A program made the position numbers and the translations under genes. 34,101 bases of DNA, from positions 1 to 34,101 of IMG/VR virus record IMGVR_UViG_3300028654_000045; one strand, written 5' to 3'. This DNA comes from a virus. Shown piece after piece: positions 24,442 to 32,605 of this stretch; the stretch's first letter is position 1, and every line of letters starts with the position of its first letter. Under the pieces are notes generated by a model. That model was given only the letters and a program-made list of their open reading frames with translations, did no database searches and was not told where the DNA came from.

Positions 24442-24717
24442 ATGAATACGAAAAATTTAACACAAGCAGAGTTAGACCTCATTGATGGTTTTACTTTTAA
24501 AGAACAACCAGACATGTCACAAGAAGAATATGACACTCTGTGTTTTGAAATCAGTAAGAAAATTTATGTTATTTTATTGAATAACACTGATTTAACTTAT
24601 CCACCAGAAGTTTTGGAGGCAATTCAAAATACAGCCGATAGAATTAATGCAGAAGCATTGAACGTTAAGGTCATTGACAACAATAATCAGACAGAAGATA
24701 ATATGACAATAAAATAG
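24442..24717 (+). CDS. small acidic unknown protein
   Basis: 91 aa, acidic, mostly helical (MSQEEYDTLCFEISKKIYVILL, PPEVLEAIQNTADRINAEAL). No family is recognised. It starts two bases after the stop of the repeat protein, so it belongs to the same message. Confidence 0.5.
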   Translation: MNTKNLTQAELDLIDGFTFKEQPDMSQEEYDTLCFEISKKIYVILLNNTDLTYPPEVLEAIQNTADRINAEALNVKVIDNNNQTEDNMTIK

Positions 24718-24728
24718 TTACAATAAAG

Positions 24729-24760
24729 TGTAACATTTTTCAATAGGTTTCGTATAAGTA
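24729..24760 (+). promoter_or_regulatory. phage-specific bipartite motif, copy C
   Basis: TGTAACA (24729-24735), 14 bases, TCGTATAAGTA (24750-24760), on the strand of the genes that follow, 40 bases before the ATG at 24801. Same boxes and spacing as copies A and B, which lie on the opposite strand in front of opposite-strand genes. Confidence 0.55.
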
Positions 24761-24800
24761 ATTGTAAGTGCAATACAGCACCACATAAAAACAGAGTGAA

Positions 24801-24881
24801 ATGAAAAGTGAAAGTTTAAAATCAGTGATTGAAAAGTATAAGGATAAAATATACTTTCGTAAACAAATCGCTAAAAATTAA
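24801..24881 (+). CDS. micro-ORF of 26 aa after motif copy C
   Basis: 26 aa (MKSESLKSVIEKYKDKIYFR...), a basic amphipathic helix, ending five bases before the next ATG. It is supported by its place between the bipartite motif and the next gene and by tight spacing; coding is likely but not proven. It could be a leader peptide. Confidence 0.4.
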   Translation: MKSESLKSVIEKYKDKIYFRKQIAKN

Positions 24882-24886
24882 AACTT

Positions 24887-25075
24887 ATGACAAAGACATT
24901 TAGTATTTCAGAATTGCAAGCATATCCATCAGATGTGCAAAAAGCAATAGTAAAGAATCACGAAGACCTCAACGGTGAAATAGATGCCATATTATACAGT
25001 CGTGATAATAAGACAGTATATTTTGGTGTTAATAATGACTGGATAGCAGTTGTGCCAAAGAGGAAAAGAGTTTAA
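24887..25075 (+). CDS. small unknown protein
   Basis: 62 aa (MTKTFSISELQAYPSDVQ...). SISELQAYPSDVQKAIVKNHEDLNGEIDAILY is a helical start followed by a strand pair (KTVYFGVNNDWIAVVPK). No family is recognised. Two hairpins follow its stop. Confidence 0.5.
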   Translation: MTKTFSISELQAYPSDVQKAIVKNHEDLNGEIDAILYSRDNKTVYFGVNNDWIAVVPKRKRV

Positions 25076-25076
25076 G

Positions 25077-25164
25077 CCCAAGTCAGAAATCTGACTTGGG
25101 TGATAATCAATTCGTTTTCTTAAAACTCCACGAAATTCTGCCAGCCATAGCAGCGTGGAGTTTT
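25077..25164 (+). terminator. tandem hairpins ending the middle (+) unit
   Basis: First stem: CCCAAGTCAG / CTGACTTGGG, 25077-25100, 10 bp with a 4-base loop. Second stem: AAAACTCCACG (25122-25132) with CGTGGAGTTTT (25154-25164), 11 bp, with an inner CTGC/GCAG stem in its loop and a T-run behind. The second looks like a true terminator in both directions; the first may be part of it or a separate structured 3' end. Confidence 0.7.
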
Positions 25165-25172
25165 TACTTTTG

Positions 25173-25199
25173 GAATTTTTACTATTTTTTACTATTTAT
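25173..25199 (+). promoter_or_regulatory. candidate phage late promoter before 25217
   Basis: GAA (25173-25175), 17 bases, TATTTAT (25193-25199), on the plus strand and 17 bases before the ATG at 25217. It is the only copy of this motif in front of a plus-strand gene, and it is oriented with that gene. Confidence 0.45.
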
Positions 25200-25216
25200 C
25201 ACTAAAAATATAAAAC

Positions 25217-25528
25217 ATGGCAAGACCAAAAGGTAGTAGCAATAAGGTTAATAAGATAGCAAAGACAATAGCAAATCAATCAATTGAACCAAAAATAGAA
25301 AGAATATATTCTGAAAAATTTATAACGATAGCAACACAGGCAAAATCATTATTTCAATTCTATCCTGTTGATAAAGAAGAAGACTTCTTATTGAAACTCA
25401 AATATTTCATGACTAAATGTAACTTATTCGAAGAAACAATAACCACATATTGGCTCGGTAGATTTTATCAAGAATACACATATTACAACATTGATTATAT
25501 CCGAAAAGAAATGCAAGGTATAAAATAA
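25217..25528 (+). CDS. small unknown protein, last gene of the (+) block
   Basis: 103 aa. The start MARPKGSSNKVNKIAK is basic and of the 'ARPKG' type common at the N-termini of DNA-binding phage proteins (AT-hook-like). The rest is aromatic and helical (FLLKLKYFMTKCNLFEETITTYWLGRFYQEYTYYN). It lies alone between two hairpin groups with its own promoter candidate. It may bind DNA. No family is recognised. Confidence 0.5.
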   Translation: MARPKGSSNKVNKIAKTIANQSIEPKIERIYSEKFITIATQAKSLFQFYPVDKEEDFLLKLKYFMTKCNLFEETITTYWLGRFYQEYTYYNIDYIRKEMQGIK

Positions 25529-25605
25529 TTCCTACCATTAGGAATCCCAGCGTACTAACTCCAATTATGTACGCAACAAAAAAGCCAGCACGATTGCTGG
25601 CTTTT
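25528..25605. terminator. three hairpins between converging genes
   Basis: ATTCCTA/TAGGAAT (25528-25545, 4-base loop), GCGTAC/GTACGC (25550-25574, 13-base loop) and AAAAGCCAGCA/TGCTGGCTTTT (25580-25605, 4-base loop). The third has A and T runs on both sides and should stop transcription in both directions, separating the (+) block from the late leftward run that ends at 25660. Confidence 0.8.
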
Positions 25606-25659
25606 CCAATTTACTAAAATTGATAATGACAAATATATTCTATGACATTGTAAAGTTAA

Positions 25660-26265
25660 TTAAGCAATTTCATATTTGCAAGTATTTTTTACTATTTCTT
25701 TTTTTATTAATGAACTAAAATCTCGTACACCATTAAAGACAGGTGTGGTATTTAATCTATATGCCATGCTTATTTCTTTGTAAGTTTTATTATTGATATA
25801 TTTTTCTCTCCATAGAACGTATTTCCACCAATTTTCGCCAGTACCAAGTTGCTCGGCTACTTTATAAATATCCTCGACATTATAATTATTAGTTTGTATT
25901 TCTTCTTGTTGAATGTCACGTAAGGTTTCACAATAAATTATTTTTAATTTCTTATTTTGATAATATTTTTTATCGAAAGTCCTATGCCCATGAGTTACAT
26001 TAAATAAAATTCTGGCTATATAATACATTGCCAAGTTTGAATATTTAAAGACTTTTGATATTGTTACTGCTGATAACGCTATTAATTCTTGTAGTTTATT
26101 GGTGCGTTTCTTGTCATTAAGTGTGTAGAGATATAATTCGCTTATGATTTCATCAGGCTCTAATTGTCGGTAATTATAAACACGTGCATATTCACAGCAT
26201 TTTTGTAAAAGTATTTGGTAATTATCAGTAAAAAAACTATTAATTACCTCATTTTGGTCGTCCAT
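25660..26265 (-). CDS. sigma-factor-like transcription protein
   Basis: 201 aa. Residues about 16-95 (YQILLQKCCEYARVYNYRQLEPDEIISELYLYTL...) resemble sigma region 2, with the PDEIISELYL helix. Residues about 145-190 (NWWKYVLWREKYINNKTYKEISMAYRLNTTPVFNGVRDFSSLIKKEI) give a sigma region 4-like helix-turn-helix (TYKEISMAYRLN..). Such proteins redirect host RNA polymerase. It is the last leftward gene before the converging (+) block, with a host-type -7 element of its own (26290-26297). It is the best candidate for the factor that reads the RAA-N17-TATTTAT motif, which is inference. Confidence 0.6.
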   Translation of the reverse strand: MDDQNEVINSFFTDNYQILLQKCCEYARVYNYRQLEPDEIISELYLYTLNDKKRTNKLQELIALSAVTISKVFKYSNLAMYYIARILFNVTHGHRTFDKKYYQNKKLKIIYCETLRDIQQEEIQTNNYNVEDIYKVAEQLGTGENWWKYVLWREKYINNKTYKEISMAYRLNTTPVFNGVRDFSSLIKKEIVKNTCKYEIA

Positions 26266-26289
26266 ACTTAAGAATCTTTAGTATAAATA

Positions 26290-26297
26290 CAAAGATA
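26290..26297 (-). promoter_or_regulatory. host-type -7 element before the sigma-like gene
   Basis: TATCTTTG on the minus strand, 24 bases before the ATG. The -33 box is poor (CTTG at 23 instead of 19-20 bases). If active, the sigma-like gene can be transcribed by host polymerase independently of the late run. Confidence 0.45.
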
Positions 26298-26309
26298 ATT
26301 CAAAAAAGG

Positions 26310-29300
26310 TTATCTGCAGTCAAGTATTGGAGTATATTGTTGTGCATTTGCATGAATATAATTAGGACATACAAAATAAGAACTACCAAAATTAGGAGAT
26401 ACATCAACTAATTGTACCCAGAAACTATTTTCTATTGATGAATTACCAAAATAAGGATAGAACCAGACTTTAGTGATATCAGTAATGTTTGGTATTACTA
26501 CTTGATTCTGAATTATCTGTTGTTGATTAGAAGTGTAAACTTCTGCACTTGCCATAGTTAACCAAGTATTACCAGCATCAAGACTATAATGTATTCTACT
26601 TATTGCCTGACTACTACCATTATGCGTATCTGCTTCAACTTGATATGCAAAGCGTAATGCGAATGTTTGACCTTCTTGTTTATTTATTCCCATAATTACA
26701 TTCTGACCACTTGTATGGTCAAAACTAACATAGGTTGTACTAATTGGTGGTGGTGGTGGTGGTGTTACTCCACCTTGACGCACTAAATTACTACTATCAG
26801 TATTTGGATTATATCCATAGATATTAATATAAGAAGTACCGCTATAATTACTAATGTAATTCAAATCAGTTGTTAATTCTACATAACTTACTTTAGTTAT
26901 ATCTGTTGGATATACAATTTTATTTATTCTATAATATGCATCGCCTACCTTTGGATTACTAATGAAGATTTTCTTTTTAAAATTCCTAATATCCAAATCA
27001 TTTTCTCGTAAGCGTATATATGACTTAATGAACTTCTGATTTGAGAATAATTTACTTTCTACATCTTCTTTCCAGAAGTTATTATATAAATTATTATTTG
27101 TAATTGTATTTCCAGTATAACCAATAAGATATGTGTCATTACTATTAAATAATAACGCAAACGTATTCTTATTTCCTATTTGAGATAAATCAGAATTGAT
27201 TTGAGTATTTGTAAAACCTGATATTCTAAATGGAGATAGTGTTTGATATGCCCATAAATCAACAGGATAACCAAGAAACTCATATGACCAAGTACCTAAA
27301 GTAATATTATTACCACCAATATAACCATCACTATAACACATTATACGAAAGTCTAATGGAGTTTCATTATTATAATATCCTAATCTGATTTTATTAATAT
27401 ATCCGAAAATAATTGCACTGTTTTCATTATCATAATATGTCATTATTGGACATTCTTTATAAACTAATTTACCTTCATAAATTAAATAATAAAAATTTTG
27501 AGATTTTAATGCATAATTTAATACACCTTGTGGTACAGTTAATCTAATATCTGAGGCTTGATTAATTGCAAGTTGATTAGTGTTATTGACTATCTTTTCA
27601 TTTAATTGAAAAGTTGTATAATTCTCATAACTTTTACTTATTTTATCACCAGCATTAGCATTACCAAATGTATATTGATTGTAAATTTGCTGTGAAGTAT
27701 CATAAATTTCAAAATTATCTGTTGTGAACTTCTTAGTCCAATCCAGTACTTGTTGTGTATTAAAATCTGCTTGAGTTTCTAAATGTAAAAACGATATATT
27801 GGAATTATCTGCATATATACTTAAATCGAACATATTACATATATCATTCAAGAAATCAAATTGTGTATAACTATTTGGAAGTAAATTATTCAGAGTATAT
27901 GTATTACCAGTATAATAAAAATAATTAGGAGTTGTTATTATTATATTAGCATCAGAATAACCAACTTGATTAACTCTTGTTAATGGTGTTGCACTATTAT
28001 TTACTATTTTTATTACAACATATTCAGAAAATCCTAAATTATCTGGTACTTTAAATGTTGTGGTTACTGTATATAATTGATTAGTACTACTACCTGTATA
28101 TTTAATTATCGGTAATGTTACTAAATCAATAATTGTTGGAGGTTCTATTAATGCTTGTAATGTAACTTCTGTAGTACCAGTGGAACTATTAGTATAACCA
28201 TAAAGATTAACTGTTACAGTTAATTCTTGACCTTTAAATAAAGGTATATTTGTACTAACACCAATAGATGAATAATTAGTATTACAGAAATTTCCGAGAA
28301 TTTTACTTGTATTTGCAATTTGAGTTGTATATGCATATGTATTTCCACTTTCATAAAAATAATTTAAATAATATGCACTACCATAAGAGCCACCTTGCTG
28401 AAAATTATAAACACTATCAACATTCTGTGTATAATTACTTCGTGGAACTGTTGTTGTCATATACATACCATTAAGTTTGTCAATAAAAGAACTACTTCCT
28501 GTATATGTATAACCATATGTGCTGAATATCTTATCAAAGATTGTCTTAACTCTCACTACAGGTGTCATTGGATAATTCTGTAATAATGTTGATGGATTAT
28601 TATTTGGATAATAAAAATATCTATAATATCTATTTGAATTCAATACATCTTGACTATCACCAACATTCCACCAATCCAACATTACAAAATCATGGTCGTT
28701 TAATGTATTGCCAGTTAAATTATTATTCCAATTATTTAAAAAATCATACTGTGTTTTATTATGATATGTATAACTATTTCCAGTAAACACTAAATCAGCC
28801 AATGTATTGCTACCACAATCCACAAATATATTAATATCATTTCTTGCAAGTACTACTTGAATGTAATCAATTGTTGAAAAGTTAATATAACCATATCCAT
28901 CAAGTATACACTTATCATGATAATATAATTTACAAGGTATTTTAATGTCTGTTATTGGTGATTGACTATTAACATTAAATAATGAACCAAATACCTGTCG
29001 TGTATGTTGAGTATATGGAATACTAATTGGAATTGTATAAGTCGTATTTGCTTGCGATAAGTTTTTTATATCTGCAAGTTGATAGTTGATTTCAAAATTA
29101 TCTAATACAATATCATACAGTGCTTGGTCGTTAAATCTAATAAAATATATATCAGATATTAGTGAACGTGGTGCAATATATGCTGAAGTAACACTAATTG
29201 TTGCAGAATTACTCCAATAATTATTAACACCACAAACACTTGCAATTTGATAAATGTAAGTTTCACCTTGAACTGCTGTTGTGTCCAAATAAGAATCCAC

Positions 29301-30497
29301 TGTTGTTGCAACGGTAACTAAGAATGTATTAACACTATTATGACTTCTCCATATCTGAATTCCTTCTCCATTATTATTAACATTAATCCAATTTAATGCA
29401 ACACTTGTACCACTCATACTTGCTGTTAAGTTAGTTGGATTAGTTACAGTTAATGTAATTCCAGTTACACTTGAACCCCATTGAGTACTGCCGTCAGGTG
29501 CTACTGAACCAACTCTAATTGGCAAATGTGTACTTGGCGCAAAATAAACTGCTGAGTTTGTTGTACCACTTCCTACTGAAGTATAATTTATCCAAGTACC
29601 ACTCGGATTAGTTTGAACCATGTTATGGTTAACATAATTATTGTTGTTGTTTGTCCACTCGACATTGACATGTGAGCAATATTGTGCATAAACAGTTGTA
29701 CCTGTTGGTGCATAAATAGCATAAACAGTTAAGCCACTACTATACCAAGTAGTACCACCATTTTCAACAGCACCTACACGCCACATTTTATTACTTGGTA
29801 CTGGACAACTAATTACTGCTTGAGTTGTACCACTTGATTCTGTAGCTAATGTTGACCAACTACTTCCACCATTAGTACTATATTGCAGAACATAATGATT
29901 TAAATTTTGAGTAAAATGTCCAGTCCATGTTAATAGGAAATATGGATATGGTGAACCATATAAATAACTTATTGTTGGTGGATATTGATAACTATGTCCA
30001 GTTAAAGTCAGATTATCGCAATCAAAAGCACAACCACTTACTGCACCTGTTTGTGCCATAATGTGAGTTGTGTTGTATTGTCCATATGTTTGACCATCAT
30101 ATGTACCAGCACTACCTATTGTATCATTACTCCATGCATCTGAACCTTCACCACTTGGTGGTGCTACTTCATAATAAAGACTTGTACCGTCACCATTATC
30201 TGTTATGTAATAAATATAACCAGCTTCACCAAATTGACCAACAGTAAAATATCCTGTGATATAAGTAAATTCTCTACATGCTCGATATAATAAAGTATTT
30301 CCTTTTGGTGTATTAGTATAAACACTACCATCACTAAAATCAATACTTTTTGCGTACAAATATGGTGCATTGATATATTCACTACTACACCAATATGTGC
30401 TGGACTGCATGCTTGCAGTACTTCTAACACTAACATAAATTTGATGTAGTTGATTTAAACTTGGAAAATACCAATCTGAATAGTTTATAACTGACAT
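26310..30497 (-). CDS. large tail hub protein with lectin-like and FN3 domains
   Basis: 1395 aa. Residues 1 to about 165 resemble the Lcl_C/DUF1566 (C-type-lectin-like) domain but with its two halves in swapped order: YSDWYFPSLNQL..YWCSSEY..RACREF comes first, GYIYYITDNGDGTSLYYEVAPP..W..IG..NTTHIM after it. Then about three FN3-type domains (about 170-440). From about 445 (LISDIYFIRFNDQ...FEINYQLADIKNLSQANTTYTIPISIPYT..VFGSLFNV) it reads like the tail hub (gp27/Tal-like) of Bacteroidota phages. A poly-Pro linker (PPPPPP, about 1220) leads to a beta-rich C-terminal domain. It would form the tail tip and touch the cell surface. Confidence 0.7.
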   Translation of the reverse strand: MSVINYSDWYFPSLNQLHQIYVSVRSTASMQSSTYWCSSEYINAPYLYAKSIDFSDGSVYTNTPKGNTLLYRACREFTYITGYFTVGQFGEAGYIYYITDNGDGTSLYYEVAPPSGEGSDAWSNDTIGSAGTYDGQTYGQYNTTHIMAQTGAVSGCAFDCDNLTLTGHSYQYPPTISYLYGSPYPYFLLTWTGHFTQNLNHYVLQYSTNGGSSWSTLATESSGTTQAVISCPVPSNKMWRVGAVENGGTTWYSSGLTVYAIYAPTGTTVYAQYCSHVNVEWTNNNNNYVNHNMVQTNPSGTWINYTSVGSGTTNSAVYFAPSTHLPIRVGSVAPDGSTQWGSSVTGITLTVTNPTNLTASMSGTSVALNWINVNNNGEGIQIWRSHNSVNTFLVTVATTVDSYLDTTAVQGETYIYQIASVCGVNNYWSNSATISVTSAYIAPRSLISDIYFIRFNDQALYDIVLDNFEINYQLADIKNLSQANTTYTIPISIPYTQHTRQVFGSLFNVNSQSPITDIKIPCKLYYHDKCILDGYGYINFSTIDYIQVVLARNDINIFVDCGSNTLADLVFTGNSYTYHNKTQYDFLNNWNNNLTGNTLNDHDFVMLDWWNVGDSQDVLNSNRYYRYFYYPNNNPSTLLQNYPMTPVVRVKTIFDKIFSTYGYTYTGSSSFIDKLNGMYMTTTVPRSNYTQNVDSVYNFQQGGSYGSAYYLNYFYESGNTYAYTTQIANTSKILGNFCNTNYSSIGVSTNIPLFKGQELTVTVNLYGYTNSSTGTTEVTLQALIEPPTIIDLVTLPIIKYTGSSTNQLYTVTTTFKVPDNLGFSEYVVIKIVNNSATPLTRVNQVGYSDANIIITTPNYFYYTGNTYTLNNLLPNSYTQFDFLNDICNMFDLSIYADNSNISFLHLETQADFNTQQVLDWTKKFTTDNFEIYDTSQQIYNQYTFGNANAGDKISKSYENYTTFQLNEKIVNNTNQLAINQASDIRLTVPQGVLNYALKSQNFYYLIYEGKLVYKECPIMTYYDNENSAIIFGYINKIRLGYYNNETPLDFRIMCYSDGYIGGNNITLGTWSYEFLGYPVDLWAYQTLSPFRISGFTNTQINSDLSQIGNKNTFALLFNSNDTYLIGYTGNTITNNNLYNNFWKEDVESKLFSNQKFIKSYIRLRENDLDIRNFKKKIFISNPKVGDAYYRINKIVYPTDITKVSYVELTTDLNYISNYSGTSYINIYGYNPNTDSSNLVRQGGVTPPPPPPISTTYVSFDHTSGQNVIMGINKQEGQTFALRFAYQVEADTHNGSSQAISRIHYSLDAGNTWLTMASAEVYTSNQQQIIQNQVVIPNITDITKVWFYPYFGNSSIENSFWVQLVDVSPNFGSSYFVCPNYIHANAQQYTPILDCR

Positions 30498-30502
30498 ATT
30501 TC

Positions 30503-31648
30503 TTAATATAACTGGATGTAATACTTATTATTGTATTGAATCTGTGCCGTGAATTGCAATAATACATTTTTAGGATACCTGTCATTGACAGTAATTCCAG
30601 TATTAATAAGTCTAATATCAGCTAAGTAATTATTAAACCATAATTTAACTGCGAGACTTGAGAACAATTCATTTAAACCTTGCATTTGCAAATAACTAAT
30701 TTGTTGTGATTGTATGGTTGTTGTCTTATCAACCTTAGTATAATAAACTTTCTGAACCAAGAATTGGTCAAGTAAAGACTTAGCTATTTTATAATCATTC
30801 TGACTTACTTTAGTAAAACTAAAACAATCTTGTCCACCAAGTCTGTTAAGATAAATGAAATTATAAAATTTTCGTAGTTTAGTTTCATTGTTGATTTCAA
30901 CTCGCATTGCATATGTACTTCTGCTATTAATTTCTTTCACATCATAATAAAGAGTATTTGCAGTAATAAAATTCGTGTGTAAACTATTGAGTTTAGCTGG
31001 ACTTAAATCTATATTAATTATATTTTTTCCCGTATCACTAAATGTTTCTGTTATTGTTGTTGTACTACCATTAACATAATGTGCAGTTATGCTTACTCCA
31101 CTAAAGACTGAATTATATTGATTTGCATAATAACCACTTCCATAATGACCAGCAACTGCCGATAAATAACAATAATCATTAAGTGTAATACTACGATTTG
31201 CACTATTATTAGTAAACCAGTTACCAGTACTACCACTTTGCATAATGAATGATTGCATATTGAATACTTCTTCTGGATTTTCACAACCATTGAAAGTATA
31301 AAGTGTTGCAGTATGTCCACTTGAAACCGTACCACCAGTTACATTATAACAAGTAACATTAACATAGTATGGAATTATTGAATTAGGAACGATTTCACAG
31401 ATAGTATTTCCTGTTGGTATATAGACATTACTTGTGAAATACAATTGCAGAATAGTGCTGAGATTGATTGTAGCGTCATATTCAAGTGGTGAAGCAAAGT
31501 ATTTAAAACTATCTTGAATACTGCCATTCATGTATACATCAATCTTATAATAATAATTATTTATTGCTGTACTTTCTTTGGCTGTAAAGATAAGATTTTG
31601 AGTATATGCTGGATATAGTGGTGGAAGTGTACTTAAAGTTAATGCCAT
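30503..31648 (-). CDS. distal tail (Dit-like) protein
   Basis: 381 aa, beta-rich. The signature region is FYNFIYLNRLGGQDCFSFTKVS (about 255-275), as in Bacteroidota phage proteins located directly before the hub, which connect tail tube and tail tip. The rest has many short strands and Thr/Asn/Tyr-rich turns. It precedes the hub gene by five bases and has its own promoter candidate. Confidence 0.6.
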   Translation of the reverse strand: MALTLSTLPPLYPAYTQNLIFTAKESTAINNYYYKIDVYMNGSIQDSFKYFASPLEYDATINLSTILQLYFTSNVYIPTGNTICEIVPNSIIPYYVNVTCYNVTGGTVSSGHTATLYTFNGCENPEEVFNMQSFIMQSGSTGNWFTNNSANRSITLNDYCYLSAVAGHYGSGYYANQYNSVFSGVSITAHYVNGSTTTITETFSDTGKNIINIDLSPAKLNSLHTNFITANTLYYDVKEINSRSTYAMRVEINNETKLRKFYNFIYLNRLGGQDCFSFTKVSQNDYKIAKSLLDQFLVQKVYYTKVDKTTTIQSQQISYLQMQGLNELFSSLAVKLWFNNYLADIRLINTGITVNDRYPKNVLLQFTAQIQYNNKYYIQLY

Positions 31649-31663
31649 AACAATAGTTTTCCA

Positions 31664-31690
31664 ATAAATAGGAAAATCTATTAATTATTT
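31664..31690 (-). promoter_or_regulatory. candidate phage late promoter before the Dit-like gene
   Basis: AAA and TATTTAT on the minus strand, 17 bases apart, TATTTAT 15 bases before the ATG. It is nearly the same as the protease copy (23 of 27 positions). TTTTCC/GGAAAA flank the TATTTATT as a small inverted repeat. Confidence 0.5.
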
Positions 31691-32168
31691 ACTCACCTTG
31701 ACTTGCTTCAAATTCGTCAATATATTTTTGCATTTCTAATTTAACATCTAAAATATAGGCTTGCATTACATCATCTTTAAATTCAGTAGTTAATTTCCAC
31801 TTATCTAAGAAATGACTTGCATGCATTTTAGTACCAAGTGTTGCAATCTTTCTGCTAATTAAAAATGCTGTAGTATTATCAGTAATAAATCTGCCTTTTT
31901 TATCTCTGCCTTGGATATTATGAGACTTTACATAATCTCGTATTGACTGAACAGGTGGAAACTGTCCTGATGCTCTGCCTTCCGAAGCAAAATAAGTACC
32001 TTGTGGAGCAGTTATCATTAATGTGATAGTATCTAATGTCTGTTTTGTTTCTGCATCAAATCCATCAAGTAAATGCTTGCTATTTTGAGTTTTTAAAGCA
32101 GCTACAAATATGGCAATTTCATCCATGCCAAATTCTTGAACAACCTTCATGACATTATCCAATTCCAT
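31689..32168 (-). CDS. head-tail joining protein (HK97 gp10-like)
   Basis: 159 aa. PQGTYFASEGRASGQFPPVQSIRDYVKSHNI (about 54-84) fits the G-R-x-s-G-x-F-P-P-V-x-x-I segment of neck/tail-completion proteins of Bacteroidota phages. The ends are helical. Its ATG overlaps the previous stop (TAATG at 32168). Position between the tail-terminator-like gene and Dit-like gene fits. Assignment is by motif and order. Confidence 0.55.
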   Translation of the reverse strand: MELDNVMKVVQEFGMDEIAIFVAALKTQNSKHLLDGFDAETKQTLDTITLMITAPQGTYFASEGRASGQFPPVQSIRDYVKSHNIQGRDKKGRFITDNTTAFLISRKIATLGTKMHASHFLDKWKLTTEFKDDVMQAYILDVKLEMQKYIDEFEASQGE

Positions 32169-32605
32169 TATTTCTGTCTGATATTAGTTGAATCAGTATT
32201 TATTGCTAAATTGAATTGTACATCTCCTTGCCAACCACATGTGTTATCTATCTGTCGATAAAAAGGCTGAAATTCTGATACTTGTGCTAATGTTATAAAA
32301 TACATATCATTATCACTATCATCAGTTAGATAAATAAACAATTCAGTTATTAATATAGCTAAATCACTTAAGACTTTCATGAGGTCACTTTTTTCATAAC
32401 ATAAATCAATGAAAGATATATTAGAAACGAATTGAACTACTCCATTCTGTATTCTAAACTTTAATGGTGTCATGAATATAAGTGGATATTGATGGTCAGC
32501 ACTATTAAAAGTACTGAAGTCACCACTTTGATATTCATTGACTATTGCAGATAAGTTGCAGAATGTCTGCAACTTGTTGTCTATCTCCTTGATTGTGTTT
32601 ATCAT
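32168..32605 (-). CDS. tail terminator-like protein
   Basis: 145 aa. MINTIKEIDNKLQTFCN...YPLIFMTPLKFRIQNGVVQFVSNISFIDL...DLMKVLSDLAILI fits the compact alpha/beta layout of tail completion proteins that cap the tail tube in Bacteroidota phages, with the D-x-x-x-V-L-S-D-L helix typical of the group. It follows the homing endonuclease, with which it overlaps by four bases (ATG 32605, nuclease stop at 32602). The function is inferred from pattern and order. Confidence 0.5.
   Translation of the reverse strand: MINTIKEIDNKLQTFCNLSAIVNEYQSGDFSTFNSADHQYPLIFMTPLKFRIQNGVVQFVSNISFIDLCYEKSDLMKVLSDLAILITELFIYLTDDSDNDMYFITLAQVSEFQPFYRQIDNTCGWQGDVQFNLAINTDSTNIRQK

Noticed and set aside
23820-25528. Lysogeny module
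   Set aside because: A KilAC-like protein and a possible repressor are present, but no integrase, excisionase or attachment site is seen, so temperate life by integration is not supported.
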